From positions 78,876,527 to 78,940,526 of the forward strand of contig CM055092.1 in NCBI GenBank assembly GCA_029204225.1: 64,000 bases of DNA, written 5' to 3'. Origin of the DNA: Diphasiastrum complanatum. Lineage: Eukaryota > Streptophyta > Lycopodiopsida > Lycopodiales > Lycopodiaceae. This document shows positions 22,601 through 36,753 of the stretch, one piece after another. The notes below the pieces were generated by a model, which was not told the origin of the DNA, searched no databases, and worked only from the letters and a program-made list of their open reading frames with translations. Both the position numbers and the translations under genes were made by a program. Within the stretch, counting starts at the first letter, position 1; each line of letters starts with the position of its first letter.

Positions 22601-25600
22601 GTCTTACCAATTGCTCTCTACTTTGTAGTCTCAAGCGTAGACGTATTTACAAGATGGTTCAAAGGCTTAAACAGTCATGGAATAAAGAACAGAATGCCGA
22701 TATAATGTCAAAACAGATGTAGGATCGATATAGATACAGGATCGAAATCAGTGGGGTCAAAATTTGAATCAACCCAAAAGATCGATTTAGTCTTCGAATC
22801 GATTCGACTTGACCCAAAGTCTTCAACTCAATTTGACCAGACCCAAGGTTGATATAGACTTCAATCTGATTCGACCCGATCCAAGGTCGATATCTTCGAC
22901 TCGATTTGACCCAATCCAAGGTCAATTTAGATTTTGATATTGACCTGGTATTTTTCTACAGACTTTTCAAATCCCCGTGTAATTCTGCAAGTTTCAAAAA
23001 CTGTCCAAAAAATAGAAACTGTACAAGTGAAGAGTGACTGTACAATAATTTTTCTAAATCATCATTAATCAAATTCCAACATGGACTACAGATAGTGGAA
23101 CCTGCTGGGGTCAGCAGACTCTGTGCAAGAACCTGGTGAAGATAGCTTGCAGGTTCCAATGCCCAGTAGCAACTTAAATATTCTCTTGATGTTTTTCTTT
23201 TCAAACTACATGAAGGTTAGGGGCATAACCTTCCTGGTGCTGACATCAGCACATTTTGGAGCCTAGTTATGCCTGGTAACTAGGCTCCATCTACACACAA
23301 AAAGAATCTAACTTGCTACTAGAAACGTGCAATCAAGGCCAGTAGCAGCAATGTAAAGGTCCCATCAAGGGCCCATAGCAATTAACCTGGCCAAATGAGC
23401 TACCCATATCACCTTCTGAGCAAGCTGCGGGGCTAGAAAAATTGTCCACTTCAGCAACTGGGACTGGGGGGAAATCCACCTCAGCAAGATTCTTCAACTG
23501 ATTCAAGCAACATTGCGGCTTGACAGAAGAGATAATGAAGCCTTCAATGGAAAAATTAGCATTCCCCTTCCAACCGTCACTTGTTGAATGGTGGCAAGTC
23601 AATTCCCTCTCCAGTAAAGGTCTGCCACGAGCATCTTCTCTTCCAACAATGGCTTGTTTGAAAGAGTTTTTAAGCAGAAAAGAAGATCTTCCCTAGCCTA
23701 GAAAGTGCTCTACCACCAAGTCTTAGAACTTCATATATCAAAGAACCTAGACATCATTTAATCATGATACAACAATCTCCAACCAGGATCATTGTACAAC
23801 CAGTCATGATGCTAATCGTAAACTACATGAGGGTTTCCTGCAAAGAACTCAAGAAGCTAGAGTACACATGAGCTATAGAATGACTGCATGCTTCTCTACA
23901 TATAGATCCTTGGAGGCCCTTGAAGAATATTCACAAATATGCCAGTGTGGGGTTAAGCATGACATCAGCATGCCTCCAAGCTCTCAAGAGAGTTCACAAC
24001 CTGCCACTTTGCCCATGGCCCCCCCGCCCAATCTTAACCACTTAACTGACTTAAGGGCCCAACAGCCCACTGAATACCGATTAATTTTATAACGTTAGAG
24101 GACCAAAATAATAATGAGGAAATCCAACAGCTAAGCTTCTTAATCAAATAGTATCTGTATCTGCTAGAAGTCATTTATGGTTTAAAACTAGCTCACTGAA
24201 TTCAGGCAGTAAGCAAAACTTCACAGCATTCTGCCATAGAGCTGTCATGCAATGTCTTGCAGTGATGACCATGCTAAGCCATGTAAAAGATCCCATGCAG
24301 ATGAATTCAGAAACAAGCTCATCTTAGTCTAGATGCTTAGCCAATCTGTCCATGCTTGAAATGTGTCCACATACCCATTCTATAAGACTCCACTCAACTC
24401 GAGGACGATGTATGTTGAGTGGCTCACGACCACAAATAATCTCCAATAGAACAACTCCAAAGCTAAATATGTCGCTCTTTACTGTTAGCTTCTGTGTCAC
24501 ATAATACCTGACAGATTACACACAAGAAGTAATGTTAAAGCAGTCTCAAGGAGTAACTGATAGAATGGCTGCAAGCCCACGGAAGGAGCAACATCACAAG
24601 CCAAGCTGTAATAATATGCCAGGTAGATAGATGCAAATCAACTTACTCTGGGTCAAGGTAACCAGTGGTTCCTCGAACCTCTAACGATGCAATACTATCT
24701 CCCTCCTGAGGAGCATACTTAGAAAATCCAAAATCAGCAACTTTGGCAACCATCCTGTCGTCCAAAAGAATATTGCTGGACTTGATATCCCTATGAATTA
24801 TACAACGGTGTCCACCTGTATGTAAATAGTGAAGCCCTGTGCCCAAATCATACAGCGTATCAAGTCACCTAGCATTTATAACATAAAATCCTTACCTCTG
24901 CTGATCATATACAATAAAGGATACCAACAATCAAACGACAGAGGATAATATAATAATTTAATACAACATGGGAAGCTTACCTTGGCCCCAGGCATGTTGA
25001 ATGCCAGAAAAAGAAAAAGCTCAGCATAGAATATCAAAAAAAGGTGTAAGTTTTTTAATGATATAGAAGTGACAAGATTATGAACATGTGTGCAAAATGC
25101 TTGCAGACACTAAGCCTTAGGAGTAGATATAGTCAGTCCACATACACAACTTAAAGTGTGGGTCCATGCTGGCCTTTGTTGAAAACCATGCATTGGATTA
25201 TAATTCTTAGCATACAGTATCACAATCTTCCTTATGAGCCCATTCCTTTCATATCTGGGCCCTTTTGTGGCCCAGAAAATCACTCAAAAGCTCTTTCAAA
25301 ATTTAGGCAGTCTTGGCAATTTTTATGTTTCTGGGCCTCGTGAGCCTATCAAAATAGAGGAACCTCCATAGGTTTCTCAGTTCGCGAGGGATTGATTATC
25401 CTGTAGATCGCTGGAGAGGCAAAATTGAGCATTGTAAGAAAATCATGAGCTACTAGGTGAAATGGGCCTGCTAAAAGGTTACTCCATGACAAGTCTGTTT
25501 ACATTTGCTTACAACGAAGCTTGAAGATGGCTAAGACCACATTACGCTGAGTTTTTGGGCTTAAGATTTCGTCTTGTTAAAAGTGAGATGGTTGTGCGAT

Positions 25601-28600
25601 TATGATGGTGAAGAAATTCTAATGCATGTAGCAGCTACTTAGCATGAAAATTTATCCTACAATGATAGAACATAAAATCTGGATCAAATACAAGATAGAA
25701 AGAAAAGTAATTATTGAGTTCACAAATTACAACACCTATAATGCATCTACTATTAAGACATAAAAAATTCAACCATATATAAAAGAATAATTACGATGCC
25801 TTAAGTAGATGCATATTATTTAGGCATCATCATTCTTCACAAATTTTAAACAGAACACAAATTTCTTTTGTGTAGTGCCATTACAGATGCTGAGGTAGAG
25901 AAGGTGCAAGAGACATACAGCCAGCCAGCCAGCCAGCCAGCCAGCCATTGAGACCATCACAAAGTTTTTTCCAAGAGAGAAGGCAGAGCTCACACGTCCA
26001 GGGTGCAAGGCCTAGCCATGCAGGGGATACAAGTGCAGGGCCTAGTCACAGTTGCATCCGACATACCATTTTTATAGAATTTCTATTGAACATCTAATTC
26101 TATTCTAAGGGGGCACCACCTAGCCATGACAGTCACTCGGTGCCTGCCGCACGTGTAGGGGCACCTGGGCCTTCTGCCACTCCATCAGAGCCCTCACGAC
26201 TGCAAAAATCTATAGGGCCTCAAAATATAAACCCTAAACTCAAAACAAGGCATAAAATGGGCTAAATGGACCTTTTATGCCGTTTTGAGGATTGCGATGA
26301 TTGAACATACTATGAGCATCTATTCAACGAGAGGGGCGCAGTGGGCATGGCACTAGGCATGAGAAACGAGTGTGGGGCGAGAAATCTACAGATCCAGGTT
26401 TTTCTTGCCTACACATGCCAATTTTGAAAAGTGTATAGAACTATACGTAGGTGTCAAATTGAAGCGATGTAAAGTGCTACACTGTGTTTCCTCATGCCTA
26501 TAGGAATGCCTAGAATGTCGATTTAGGCCGTTACGACACGTACATAAAGATATGAACGTGGTGCTCTCTTTTGGTGCTTTTTTTGTGAAATAGGCTATAG
26601 GTGTTAGATTGAGGTGCCGTTAGATGATAGGTTGTATTTCTAAACAAGAATGCCAGGAATGTAGATTTTCGCCTTTACAGCACGTACGTCAATTTATGAA
26701 TGTCACGTTTACTTTTTGGTGTCATTTTTAGCCCTAATCTATGAAATGAGCTGTATTTATTCGATCGATGTGTCATAAGATGCTAGAATGTGTTTTTCAA
26801 TGTCTGCCAAAATGTTGGAACTTTCTCTTTTGGCCCATTAGCACAGTTTAACATGTCTTATGTGTCATGCTCGCTTTTTCGCATCAGTTTAGCCCTAATT
26901 TGTGAAATGAGCTATATCCATTGTGCAACATAATCTTTGCATGCCTTATGTATGTTTTGCAGGGCTTTGAGTGATTGCAGTGATTGTAGCTGATAGGTCA
27001 CATCGACATGATGCCAGTTGTTGGTAGGGGCATGTGGAAAGAGGTTGACCTTATAGGGGGATGTGGCTACGCCCCCTGGTTTAGGTGCCCACAGATGGAG
27101 ATGCTACACCCATGTCTTCAGAGAGATGATGCCTCAGGCGGCATTAGTCGATTCTTCATGGACACCTCCTAGGAGAGAGTTGATTCGCGCACGTCTCCTA
27201 CATCAGGAGGAGGAGACCATCACACGGGAGTTGATCCCTATTCAAGTAGCTTGGCAGATGTAAGATTCCTTTACTTTTGTCATTTCACAAGTTTCTTTCA
27301 CATTTGTTGCATCTTCCTAGCATGTCTATATGAGCTATACGTGCTTGATATGGCAAGTGCGTCTAAGTTATTTCTGATGGAATTTGTTTTGCAATTATGG
27401 TTGCTCCATATTGTCTGACGGATGGACTTCACAGATTCGTCGTGAATATCATGGTCTCTTGTCTGCTTGTTGGCACTGTGTTTTTACGAGGGGTGGATGA
27501 CACTCATGGTGGTGGAGCCATCATTCTGGAGTTCATCTACGATGTAGTAAACTTTTCCATCCAGGAGCTTGAGGTTGATTGTCACAGTCAACGCCACGAA
27601 CTGTAGTCAGATGGGAGAGTTGTTGATGCGCGACCACCCCTCCATTTGTGCACCATGTGCTGCGCATTCTATTGATCTGCTGATCCACGACATGTGCACA
27701 ATTCCATGGATCCGTGAGGTATCCTTTCTTCACTTTCTTTCTTATCATTTATGCTAGTTTTGTTGTTGTCATCTCCTTGCTTTGTTCGAGCAATAACAAA
27801 TTTTTGTTGGATGTTTGTCTTGCAGGTTACTGCTCAGGCCATGCGTGTGGTCAGCTTCATTACCAGGCAGCTTCTCGCCCCTGGATCTCAGGAAGCTAGC
27901 ACCCACACGGTTCGGCTACTACTTCGTGGTTCTCGAGTGTTTGCTGGCTGTGCGAGACCACTTGCGGAGGATGAGTTCAGAGGCCACAGTCTCATTTCCA
28001 GACGATTTTGGAGATGAGTTTCGGACACGGGCGTGTCAGAGCTTATTGAGGTGCTGAGGCCTTTTTTTTGTGGCCTGTGCCTAGTAGACCGAGAGGGGTG
28101 AACTCTCGGTCAGGTCCTGTTGTGCTTAAATTTTTTTTGAAAATTAACATCAAATTCATCATAAAACTTTCTGCATTTTGAATCATATATTGCAAAAAAA
28201 AAAAAAAAGGCAATTTCAAATCAAAATTCTGAAATGCCCCATGCAACTATGGTATCCAACAATACACACACGAGCTCCTAATTTTGTCATGTATGGTTGC
28301 TCAGGGTTCAGATCATAATTTGTTGACATATGATATAAACTATAATGCTTCAAGAAAATTTGAAACTATCTAGCATACAACACTTCAAAACCATCAAGTG
28401 ACAACTAGTAATAACATGATATTTGTCTACTATTGATCAATCGTACCTTGAGCAGCACCAAGTGCTATTGAAAGTCTTGTTTGCCAATCCAGGCATTTCC
28501 TCAAAGCAGCTTTACCTACACGCATCCAAATCAATGATAGTTTCTAAACTTCCTTACATAGAGAGACAAGTTAAAGAAGTTCATAAATGAAACAGTTCAC

Positions 28601-31600
28601 GATATACAATGAAGATGGTAATTCACCATATAGACGATCTTGAAGAGATCCATTTGACATGTATGGATAAACAAGAATTTGTTGTTGTTCTGCTGCACAA
28701 AAACCAATAAGTGGCACCAGGTTCTCGTGTTGGATGTCCGATAGAAGCTTAAGCTGAAAATACACAAAGTATTAGAGATGAAGTTGAGGCTTTAGTCATA
28801 CTCCTGACATTTCAAAAAAAGAATATTGAGCTTTCTACAATTCTAGAATTTATACCTGTGCATGTGATTTACTATGAAGTGCAGTTAGGTCTGTCAAAGT
28901 TTAGGCTTACATATGGCTATTAAACATAATTGGATTGGTATACTTGCATAAAGGGATTCTATCCAAAAGATTCAAACCTGTTAGATTAATGTACTTCTAA
29001 ATATGTGAAATATGGTGGGCATAAATTAAAGAGTATGGGCAAGCACATCTTGGCTATGATGCATACTTAGCGCTAATCAAGCATTGAAGACAGAAATCAT
29101 AACGGGCAATGCAAATTGCTATGAGGAACCAAAGTTTTTCTTGTCATAAAGTTAAAAATCAAAAACATCTAGAAACACCTCAAAATGTTTCCTTATTCCA
29201 ATTCCCAATATTGGCTTTTGTGAACAAAGTGCAACACTTTCCTTCCATTGCCCCTTCCCTTCATGAAACAAGTGTCTTGGTGAATAAGTAGTTCAATACA
29301 TAACCCAATGAAGATTCAAATTGAACTTTTTTTTTTTATGAAAATGTGTTGAAAGAATAAAACAAAGCAAAACTTTTGCTTTCAAATCTTTTTTCCACTG
29401 CATGGAGTTATTGATATTATTCTAAGAAGTCACCTTTGATGCCTACGACATGATAATACAGTTCCAAGCTATGTAGTAGCATCTAAATGTTACAATATGC
29501 CCACCCTACACAAACGATTGAAAGTTGCTAGTCATTGACCAACATGATATGAGCATGCTCAATAGGCAAACCTTTCTAGCAAAAGCTTTATTTATCTACT
29601 TTTTTCTCTAATGAGCTACATTCATAGTATAATGTCTACAACAAAGTAATCAATTCCATAATGAAAACTTATAGCAACTCCAAAGGGTTCATTAGATAGT
29701 TATCCACTTACTCATAACAATACGATAATTTTTGGAATTTGTAGGTAGAGAAACATAGCATCAATCACGTACAAGAGCCAAGCTAGAGAGAAGATCTTCT
29801 AATAGGAATATTCATAATATTGAGTAATTTGAATCATGACTTTGTACCCTTGTTGGATCGATTCACTTGCATAGATGGATATTATATCATACAACTCAAA
29901 AGCTTGGTATTATTCGGCTCCTTGTTTTCAATGTTTCACGAATCGGCATATAAGACTAATGAAGTCAATGTCAAGTGTGTGATACCAATGGGAGCGTATA
30001 AAACGTCTCCGAAGGTATAAGAAAGAAAACATCTAATACATCTAAGACGAACTGAAACAAGTGTGATAATAAAAGTGTATGTGCATAATAGATGTAGCAA
30101 TATCATGAAGTCCTATCTATGCTGATGCTATAGAAGGATGTAATGTGAGCTACAGCACGAGGAAGCTCTGGAGTCCGTTGTCGTCGTCTGCTAGTATGAG
30201 AAGTGTGTCTTTGCATAGGAGGTCTGATGAGTAGTGATGATGAGTAGTACATTGTCTCTGATCTCTGTGAACATGTAACCTGCCGCCATCATCGTCATCG
30301 TCATCATCAGGCTTTGTGTCTCGTGATCTCCACCTAGAGAAGAAAGAAGTAATCAGTGGCTGAGGAGTAAAATGCTAAGACGTCTCGCATAGATCTCGCC
30401 ACAATATGAAGATCTCTCGTATCATAAGAGCGACACATCGGGAGTCCTCATAGGCTATGAGAGATTGTAGAGTGGTGCGCATGTCTTGAAACAAACAATA
30501 ATATCTCCATCTGATCTCACAGTATACAGGGCATCTAAAGATAAAATGCTCCTCAGAATCCACCTCACCTAAAGAGCATAACTGGCAAATCTGCACTCTC
30601 TAGGAATACTGTGGAACCTCCCAATTTCAATAGCTAGCTGATGCGAAGACACCCTGAGCTGCCCCAATGTGAATCTGAGGCAATGTGACAGGCCTGAATC
30701 CAAGTAACGTGGTAGGACTGCAATCCCTGCTGCGTCTAGCTCAAGAAAGTGGGTCCGGTAGAAATCAGGCTTAACCCCTAACTGGCGACTCCAAGTCCGC
30801 TCCAGATATGCTCAATAGAGAAATTGTCTAATATACTGATGAGTGCCTGAGGAAGCTTTGTAATGGAGATACCAGATGACTCAAATAGGAGGTGAGATGC
30901 CTGAGCGAACCATGATAATCTATAGCCCTAATCATGAAGATAGTGTGAGGAGGACAATGCAATCTGTGTGTATCGTCTGTCTGTATCTGGCAATGCCTGT
31001 ACTCCCTAAATATATGTGATGAGCTGGAGAACTGCCTCAATCTGTATAGGTGGAATCGCAAACTCAGCTATAGGAATCTGAATCAACCGAGCTAACATGG
31101 TGGTCTGTAATCATGAAAACTGGCCCAGTGTGCATGTCTCTGCCGCATATAGAGCCATGGGGGTGTCAATGGTATCAAAGAGTCGACACTTACTCCGAGC
31201 ATCTTGGTGGACTTCCTAAAACAAAACCGTTCTAGCTTAACAAGGGAGGCATGCCCCTTCCCAAGTCGAGTGGTAGCGGCCTGTCGCATACTGAAAGTTA
31301 TGGTCTTCCCAATGTTCACCCCTAGGCCCCATCTAGTACAGAACTCATGTAAGCAATCCAACTGTCGTTGTAGGCCCTCCCTAGTTGGGGAGACTAGTAC
31401 CACATCATCGGCATAAACAAGAATGGAAATCAAATTATCGCCAAGCCGACAACTAGCACCGCCACACTGTGAAATGGCTCTCTCCAGCTCATCAATATAT
31501 AGTCCAAAGAGGACCGGCGAAAGAGAGCAGCCCTGCTTCACCCCAATGGTGCTCCAAATATGATTAGAAATGCCACTACCATGTTGGAAACATAAGAGCC

Positions 31601-34600
31601 ATCACAGCCAAAATGATGTCGGTAGAGAAGCCAAGATCTCGAAGTCTCTGAATGAGCAAGGAGTGAGGAACATAATCAAAGGTTTTCTTGAAGTCCACAA
31701 AGCAGCAATAGACCCTCTCTTTGCTGTTCTTAGCTTCCTCAATAAGGCACAGAGCGTAAAGATGTGATCTGTAGTAGAATAGTGAGGTCGAAATCCTGCC
31801 TAACCCATAGCATGTAGTCTCTTAGTCTCTGCCTCTGAGCTGACAACAGACTGAAGCATAGTACCATATAGCTTCGCTAGAACATGCCCAATCATGATTA
31901 GTGTAATAGTTACCAGGAATCATGGGGTCACCATTCTTATGGATGGGGTGGATGATGTTGGTGCACCAGGATGAAGGGAAGCTTGAGACAACGGCAGAAT
32001 TGAGAAGAGTGGCTAAGGTGGAGTGAGTAAGTCGGCTGCATGGGTAAGGAGCTTAGATTTGAGGCCTTCAATACCCCTCGCCTTATGGGACTTCATCTTC
32101 TTGATGGCAGCAAGTACCATGTCAAATGTGAAGAAAGAGAACTCAGATGGGCGTGGAGATATAGAGATAGGTGAATTAGTGGGAATGGTATACAAGCTAG
32201 TGCGTATTCGGTCCACATGCGAAGGTCTTCCAAAAGAGGTGGTGGAGAACAGGGAATGAACTCATGCCAGAAAGCGTCCAAGGAAGAGTTGAAGAGAAGA
32301 TCACTAAGACATTTCCCTTCAGAGTCATCATGAACACACTTTTTATGGCCGAGAACATGGTGGTAAGAGCGTCGAGATGATCGAAGCAAGTGCAGAGCAT
32401 AAATACGTGAGTAGGTGACTAGAAGATGAAAAGAATGGCACTCGACATCATACCAAGGAGGGTGTAATGATCGAGGTGTGTGTCTGGTTTTGCCTGGATG
32501 GGGCTTGGTAGGAAAGGCTAGCGAAGCGGCGGTATGGAGGGAGGTGGTGAGGAAAGCAGCTTGGGTGTCAACTAGACTATCACGGGAAAGGAGTGTAGAA
32601 GCGAAGTCAAGGACTTCTGGTATACTGGAAATCAGAGATGATGGGTATGGAGGATGGTGACCCCATGAGATAGTCAACGACACTATGTCCGCCACTGTGA
32701 GGGGGGCATGTATATCTGTCTGAGCTTGGCCAATAAGATAAATGGCTAGCTCATGGGCCTCTCCAAACTGTAGTAAGTGCTCACCATAAGGAGTAATAGC
32801 TCTCAAACTATCCTCAAAGGTCTTGGTAACTCCAATCACATCACTGTCAAGGGCACGAACACGAAGCTGATCAGTGGTGTCGAAGAACTCTATTTGTCGT
32901 GAGCCGGGCATTAAAATCCCCAGTGAGGAAAATATGCCCCCACTCTGCAAATCTGATAATGTCCAATGAGAGATCCTGATATGGAGATCCAATACCCTCA
33001 GCAAAAGACGAAGACTCTCGCGGGAAATAACATGCTGCAACAAAAAGGTCTTTGTCCAAACCAATATCTTGGCCCACAATACGAGTCCATATATAACGGG
33101 CCTGCTCGTCATGTCTAATGAAATCAAGGCTCGAATGAAGAGACTCCTTGTATAATGTTAGAGGTCTCAACACCACAGTAGGGCTGATCCACCCATCCTT
33201 GCCTACTCCCTCATATGGAGTAAGTCCCTCCTAGCCCAGTGTGAGGACTGGTAGCATGCATACTGCCAAGTGTCGGCCACATGGCACTGATGTGGCCGAC
33301 TGCACGTCGGGACCCAACGTGGGGCCCTATCTTGCTGACAGGGTCCCTAGGCTGTGTTAGGCCTGCCATGGCTATGGACCATGCCGGGGCACACTACTCA
33401 CACTATCTTGCCCTGTTGGTCGTGTACGCTGGACACGACCCTGAATGTGGTATCTGACCTCCTGTGTTCTCTAAGGTTCGGCACTGGTTACATGCTCGTA
33501 ACATATAAGCATGCAACCCTCCTTGAACCACGGCCGCTGGTAGATCTAGTCTCACGTCCGAATCTTGAATCCCATATGTATTCAAGGAAAGAAGGAAGTC
33601 TTCGCTCCGAGCTCTCATGTGTCTCCGTAAAGAATAATATATCTCGGATAGTAATAAAGTCAATCAGGTCCCCTTTAGTAGAAGATGAGTGTATGTCAGC
33701 ACAGTTCCACACTCCAATCCGAAGGTGATGTGGATGGGGCCCCGGGGTGCTCCCAAACCCAGAGACCACAAATTCCTAACTATGGGAACCATCACGAGTG
33801 CAAAACGGCGCACTTGTCCATCTTTGTATATAACTCATCTGCCTGACTAAAAGCTTCCTGAAAGGCCTTACGCCTCTCCTCCACCAGAATATAAGTGAGA
33901 TCATCATCCATAAAAATGGAGGTGCCACAGAGCTTAGCTCTACATTGTAGAGCGTCTCGTCGAGTCTCCAAGAAAGTGAAACGGATGATCATCGTGGCTG
34001 CATCCCTAGTAGTCCTCCATGCCATGTCCAATCCATCTGTCCGATGTCCTAGTGTGGTATCCAAAAAGCGCTTCACCTCTACTATGGCATCATGTGTGTC
34101 TAGAATCCCTGTGACCCTAAGGTTGAGAGTCTTTTGCTCCCGAGATTTCTCTTCCTGGATCATAGCTAAGATGACCAAAGTGGTTTAGTGCCTTTCTTCA
34201 ATACCGATGCCCAAGAAAGGGCTTCTTCCTTCTGCTGCTCAATCTTTTGTTCCAATGCCTTTATCATAGTGGTGGTAGACTCTGAAGCTGAAATTTGTTT
34301 GTTGCCTATTGCTTGTTCAAAGTATAATCTTGCACAACATCATATTCCTTTCCTTAATCAGCGTTGCGACTGTTTCTTTCAACCGCGGAAGAGCTCCATT
34401 CTCATGGCCTGGAAATCAGCTTTGAACTGATCTTCTTGCCAAGATGAGAACAATTCGGTAGATCTTGAAAGAGAGAGAGAGAGAGTTACAAGATACCACT
34501 TAGTTCCTCTTCACAAAGCAAGACTGAAGCTCTTTAAAGCCTTTATTCATAATCAACAAGGTAAAGTACAGCTGAAAAGTAAAATACAGTACTAGAAAGC

Positions 34601-36713
34601 ACCATAAAGCATAACCACTTTCAAGACGTCCAGCTGATACCTGCCACCATCCCACAAAACAAAACCGCTCAAGTTAGTTTAGTGAGGAAGACAGGTGTCA
34701 TAGCCGAACAAAAACAAGGATGAAATTCCACTTTTTCACTACCTTGTCCAGCGCTGGCCCTGCTAGGGAAATTTGCTTTGAAATCCCCTCAAATTTCCTC
34801 AGATTTCTGTGGAAAATCAGGAGTAGATTGCTATTTCTACAGCGATGGACCTGCTCGCTGGTTTCTACTCTAATTCCTTTCTGAAATCTTCAATCAGATC
34901 TCTGAAATCAGAGATAGATTGCTGCCTTTCCAGCGAGTTTCCTCCACAAAGAATTCTACTTCCTACAACTATAAATTCTCAGTGGAAATCAGAAGTTTGA
35001 AGGCTGCACCTACAGCCATTCTCCTCCTCTAATTTTTTCTAAGAAACTGAGAGATTTTTCCTATCCTCTGATAGCTTTCTCTACTGCTGCTACTAAGCTC
35101 CCAAAGATGGAGATGGCTCTGATACTAGTGTAATAGATCCTAACACCACAGTAGGGCAAACACTAACTGATCCACCCAACCTTGCCTACTCCCTGATATA
35201 GAGTAAGCCCCTCCTAGCCCAGTGTGAGGACTGGTAGCATGCAACTGCCAAGTGTCGACCACGTGGCACAGACGTGGCCGACTGCACGTCGGGACCCAAC
35301 TGGGGGCCCTGTCCTGCTGACAGGGTCCCTAGACTATGTTAGGCCCGCCATGGCTATGGACCATGCTGGGGCACACTACTCACACTATCTTGCCCTGTTG
35401 GTCGTGTACGCTGGACACGACCCTGACTGTGGTATCTGACCTATCTGTGTTCTCTAGGGTTCGGCTCTAGTCACGAGCTCGTAACAGAGGTCCAGTTGGT
35501 TGCATACATTTCAGTAAAGAGTAGTTGGTTCAGGAAAGGACCACGTAATATTCTAACGAAGCTGGAGCAGTATGAGAAAGCTATAGCCTGAGATATCATT
35601 AGCTTCATACTATGAGGTCACAAAGTCTATGAATATCTCAAAAAGAGCACATAAGTAAGAGTTATGCATGCATGTGTCCATCCTTCCATCGCTGGTTGGA
35701 GGAGGCTACAGAAGTAAAAGATTCTATGAACAGATATTATAAATTCATTGTCCATCGCTGGACAGTTAGCCATGCATGAATAAGTAGTATTATCAACTGA
35801 AGAGGAGACCCTCCTTCTGTCCATCGCTGGAACAGCAAGGTCTGTAAGTGTAGATTTGGTGTTTAAAAGTGAGTTTACCATGCATTTGCAATCCATCGCT
35901 GGAAAGCACAAAGCGATATTGATATATCCTCTTCATATGAGCAATTATCAGCGATCTGTCCATCGCTGGACAGTGCTCATTCCTACTCACAAAAGAGTGT
36001 GAAATATGTGTAGGAGTGAGGCAGCCCTCCATTGCTGCTCACTGAGTCATAAGGAGTAAGTAAAAAGCATGAAAAAGTTGTGGTTCCATCATTACTATCA
36101 CCTGCGATTTCAGAGAATTATCACATACTTTGAAACTGTCCATCCCTGCCCTTTGAGGCAGGGTGGACGGTTTCAAGCAACCCAACATGTCATTGTTGTC
36201 CATCGCTGGACCTCAATGTGTTTTTGCCCTATCATACCCTTAACAAGGTTTAGAAAGATGAATGGCAAATCTGATCATTATTACAGCAACCTTCTCCGGA
36301 GAGTAGAGTAAATGTAAACGTAATGTAAGAAAGAAGCAAATACATACCGTAAGCTGTCAGATCGCTGATCCGTATGTAGGTAGGGCGCACTTTCAGCGAG
36401 TATCAATGGAGCAGAGTTCTTCACCGGTATTGTAAAGCAAAAATGGTTGAGAGGAGCATGTACTTATAGTGCCCAAAAGGGTAGTAACCTGGAAGGAGAG
36501 AGTGGGAGTGGGAAACTCTATTTCCCTCCAAATTATTTTAAACGGACCAAACCAATTTAAATATTTGTGGGAAAACCTTCTAAGTAGAAAAAGTTCCATC
36601 ATGTGCAAGGGTATAGTAAAAAAAACCTTGTAAATCTGAGGTAGCGGTACGTCAGTGTCTATCCACGTTTTATGTTTTAATACAGTAGGGTAAGATTGAA
36701 CAAAGGAGCATCC

Positions 36714-36753
<40 letters not shown>

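Larger units (their letters stand above)
29930..34450 (-). mobile_element. LINE retrotransposon, degraded (LINE 1)
   Basis: Same strand as the host gene, inside its largest intron. From high to low coordinates: an ORF1-like protein, an apurinic-type endonuclease, a reverse transcriptase and a CX2C-HX4C C-terminal zinc motif. A solo LTR (33156-33503) splits the endonuclease. The 3' end resembles the text at 36781-36860, a second copy of the family. Frameshifts and stops make it inactive. No clear target duplication was found. Confidence 0.85.

Noticed and set aside
32023-34188. Plus-strand open frames opposite LINE 1 (for example 33354-33728 and 33895-34188)
   Set aside because: They are complements of the LINE coding region and the solo LTR and have no independent signature.
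33156-35486. The two similar LTRs as the ends of one 2.3-kb element
   Set aside because: The left copy has its own perfect TATAA duplication and LINE endonuclease on both sides, so it is a solo LTR. The right copy has its own primer-binding site and a different flank.
35627-36032. Small proteins with repeated PAMD/PAME on the minus strand
   Set aside because: The repeats come from the hairpin core. Core spacing is not a multiple of three, so the frames are not maintained.
35678-36210. CRISPR array (short direct repeats with unique spacers)
   Set aside because: Spacing is superficially similar, but the repeats are only about 11 bp, degenerate, with 50-60-bp spacers, and the DNA is a plant nuclear intron next to LINE and LTR sequence.
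35640-36210. Box C/D snoRNA cluster
   Set aside because: The unit size fits plant snoRNA clusters, but consistent TGATGA and CTGA boxes at unit ends were not found in either orientation.
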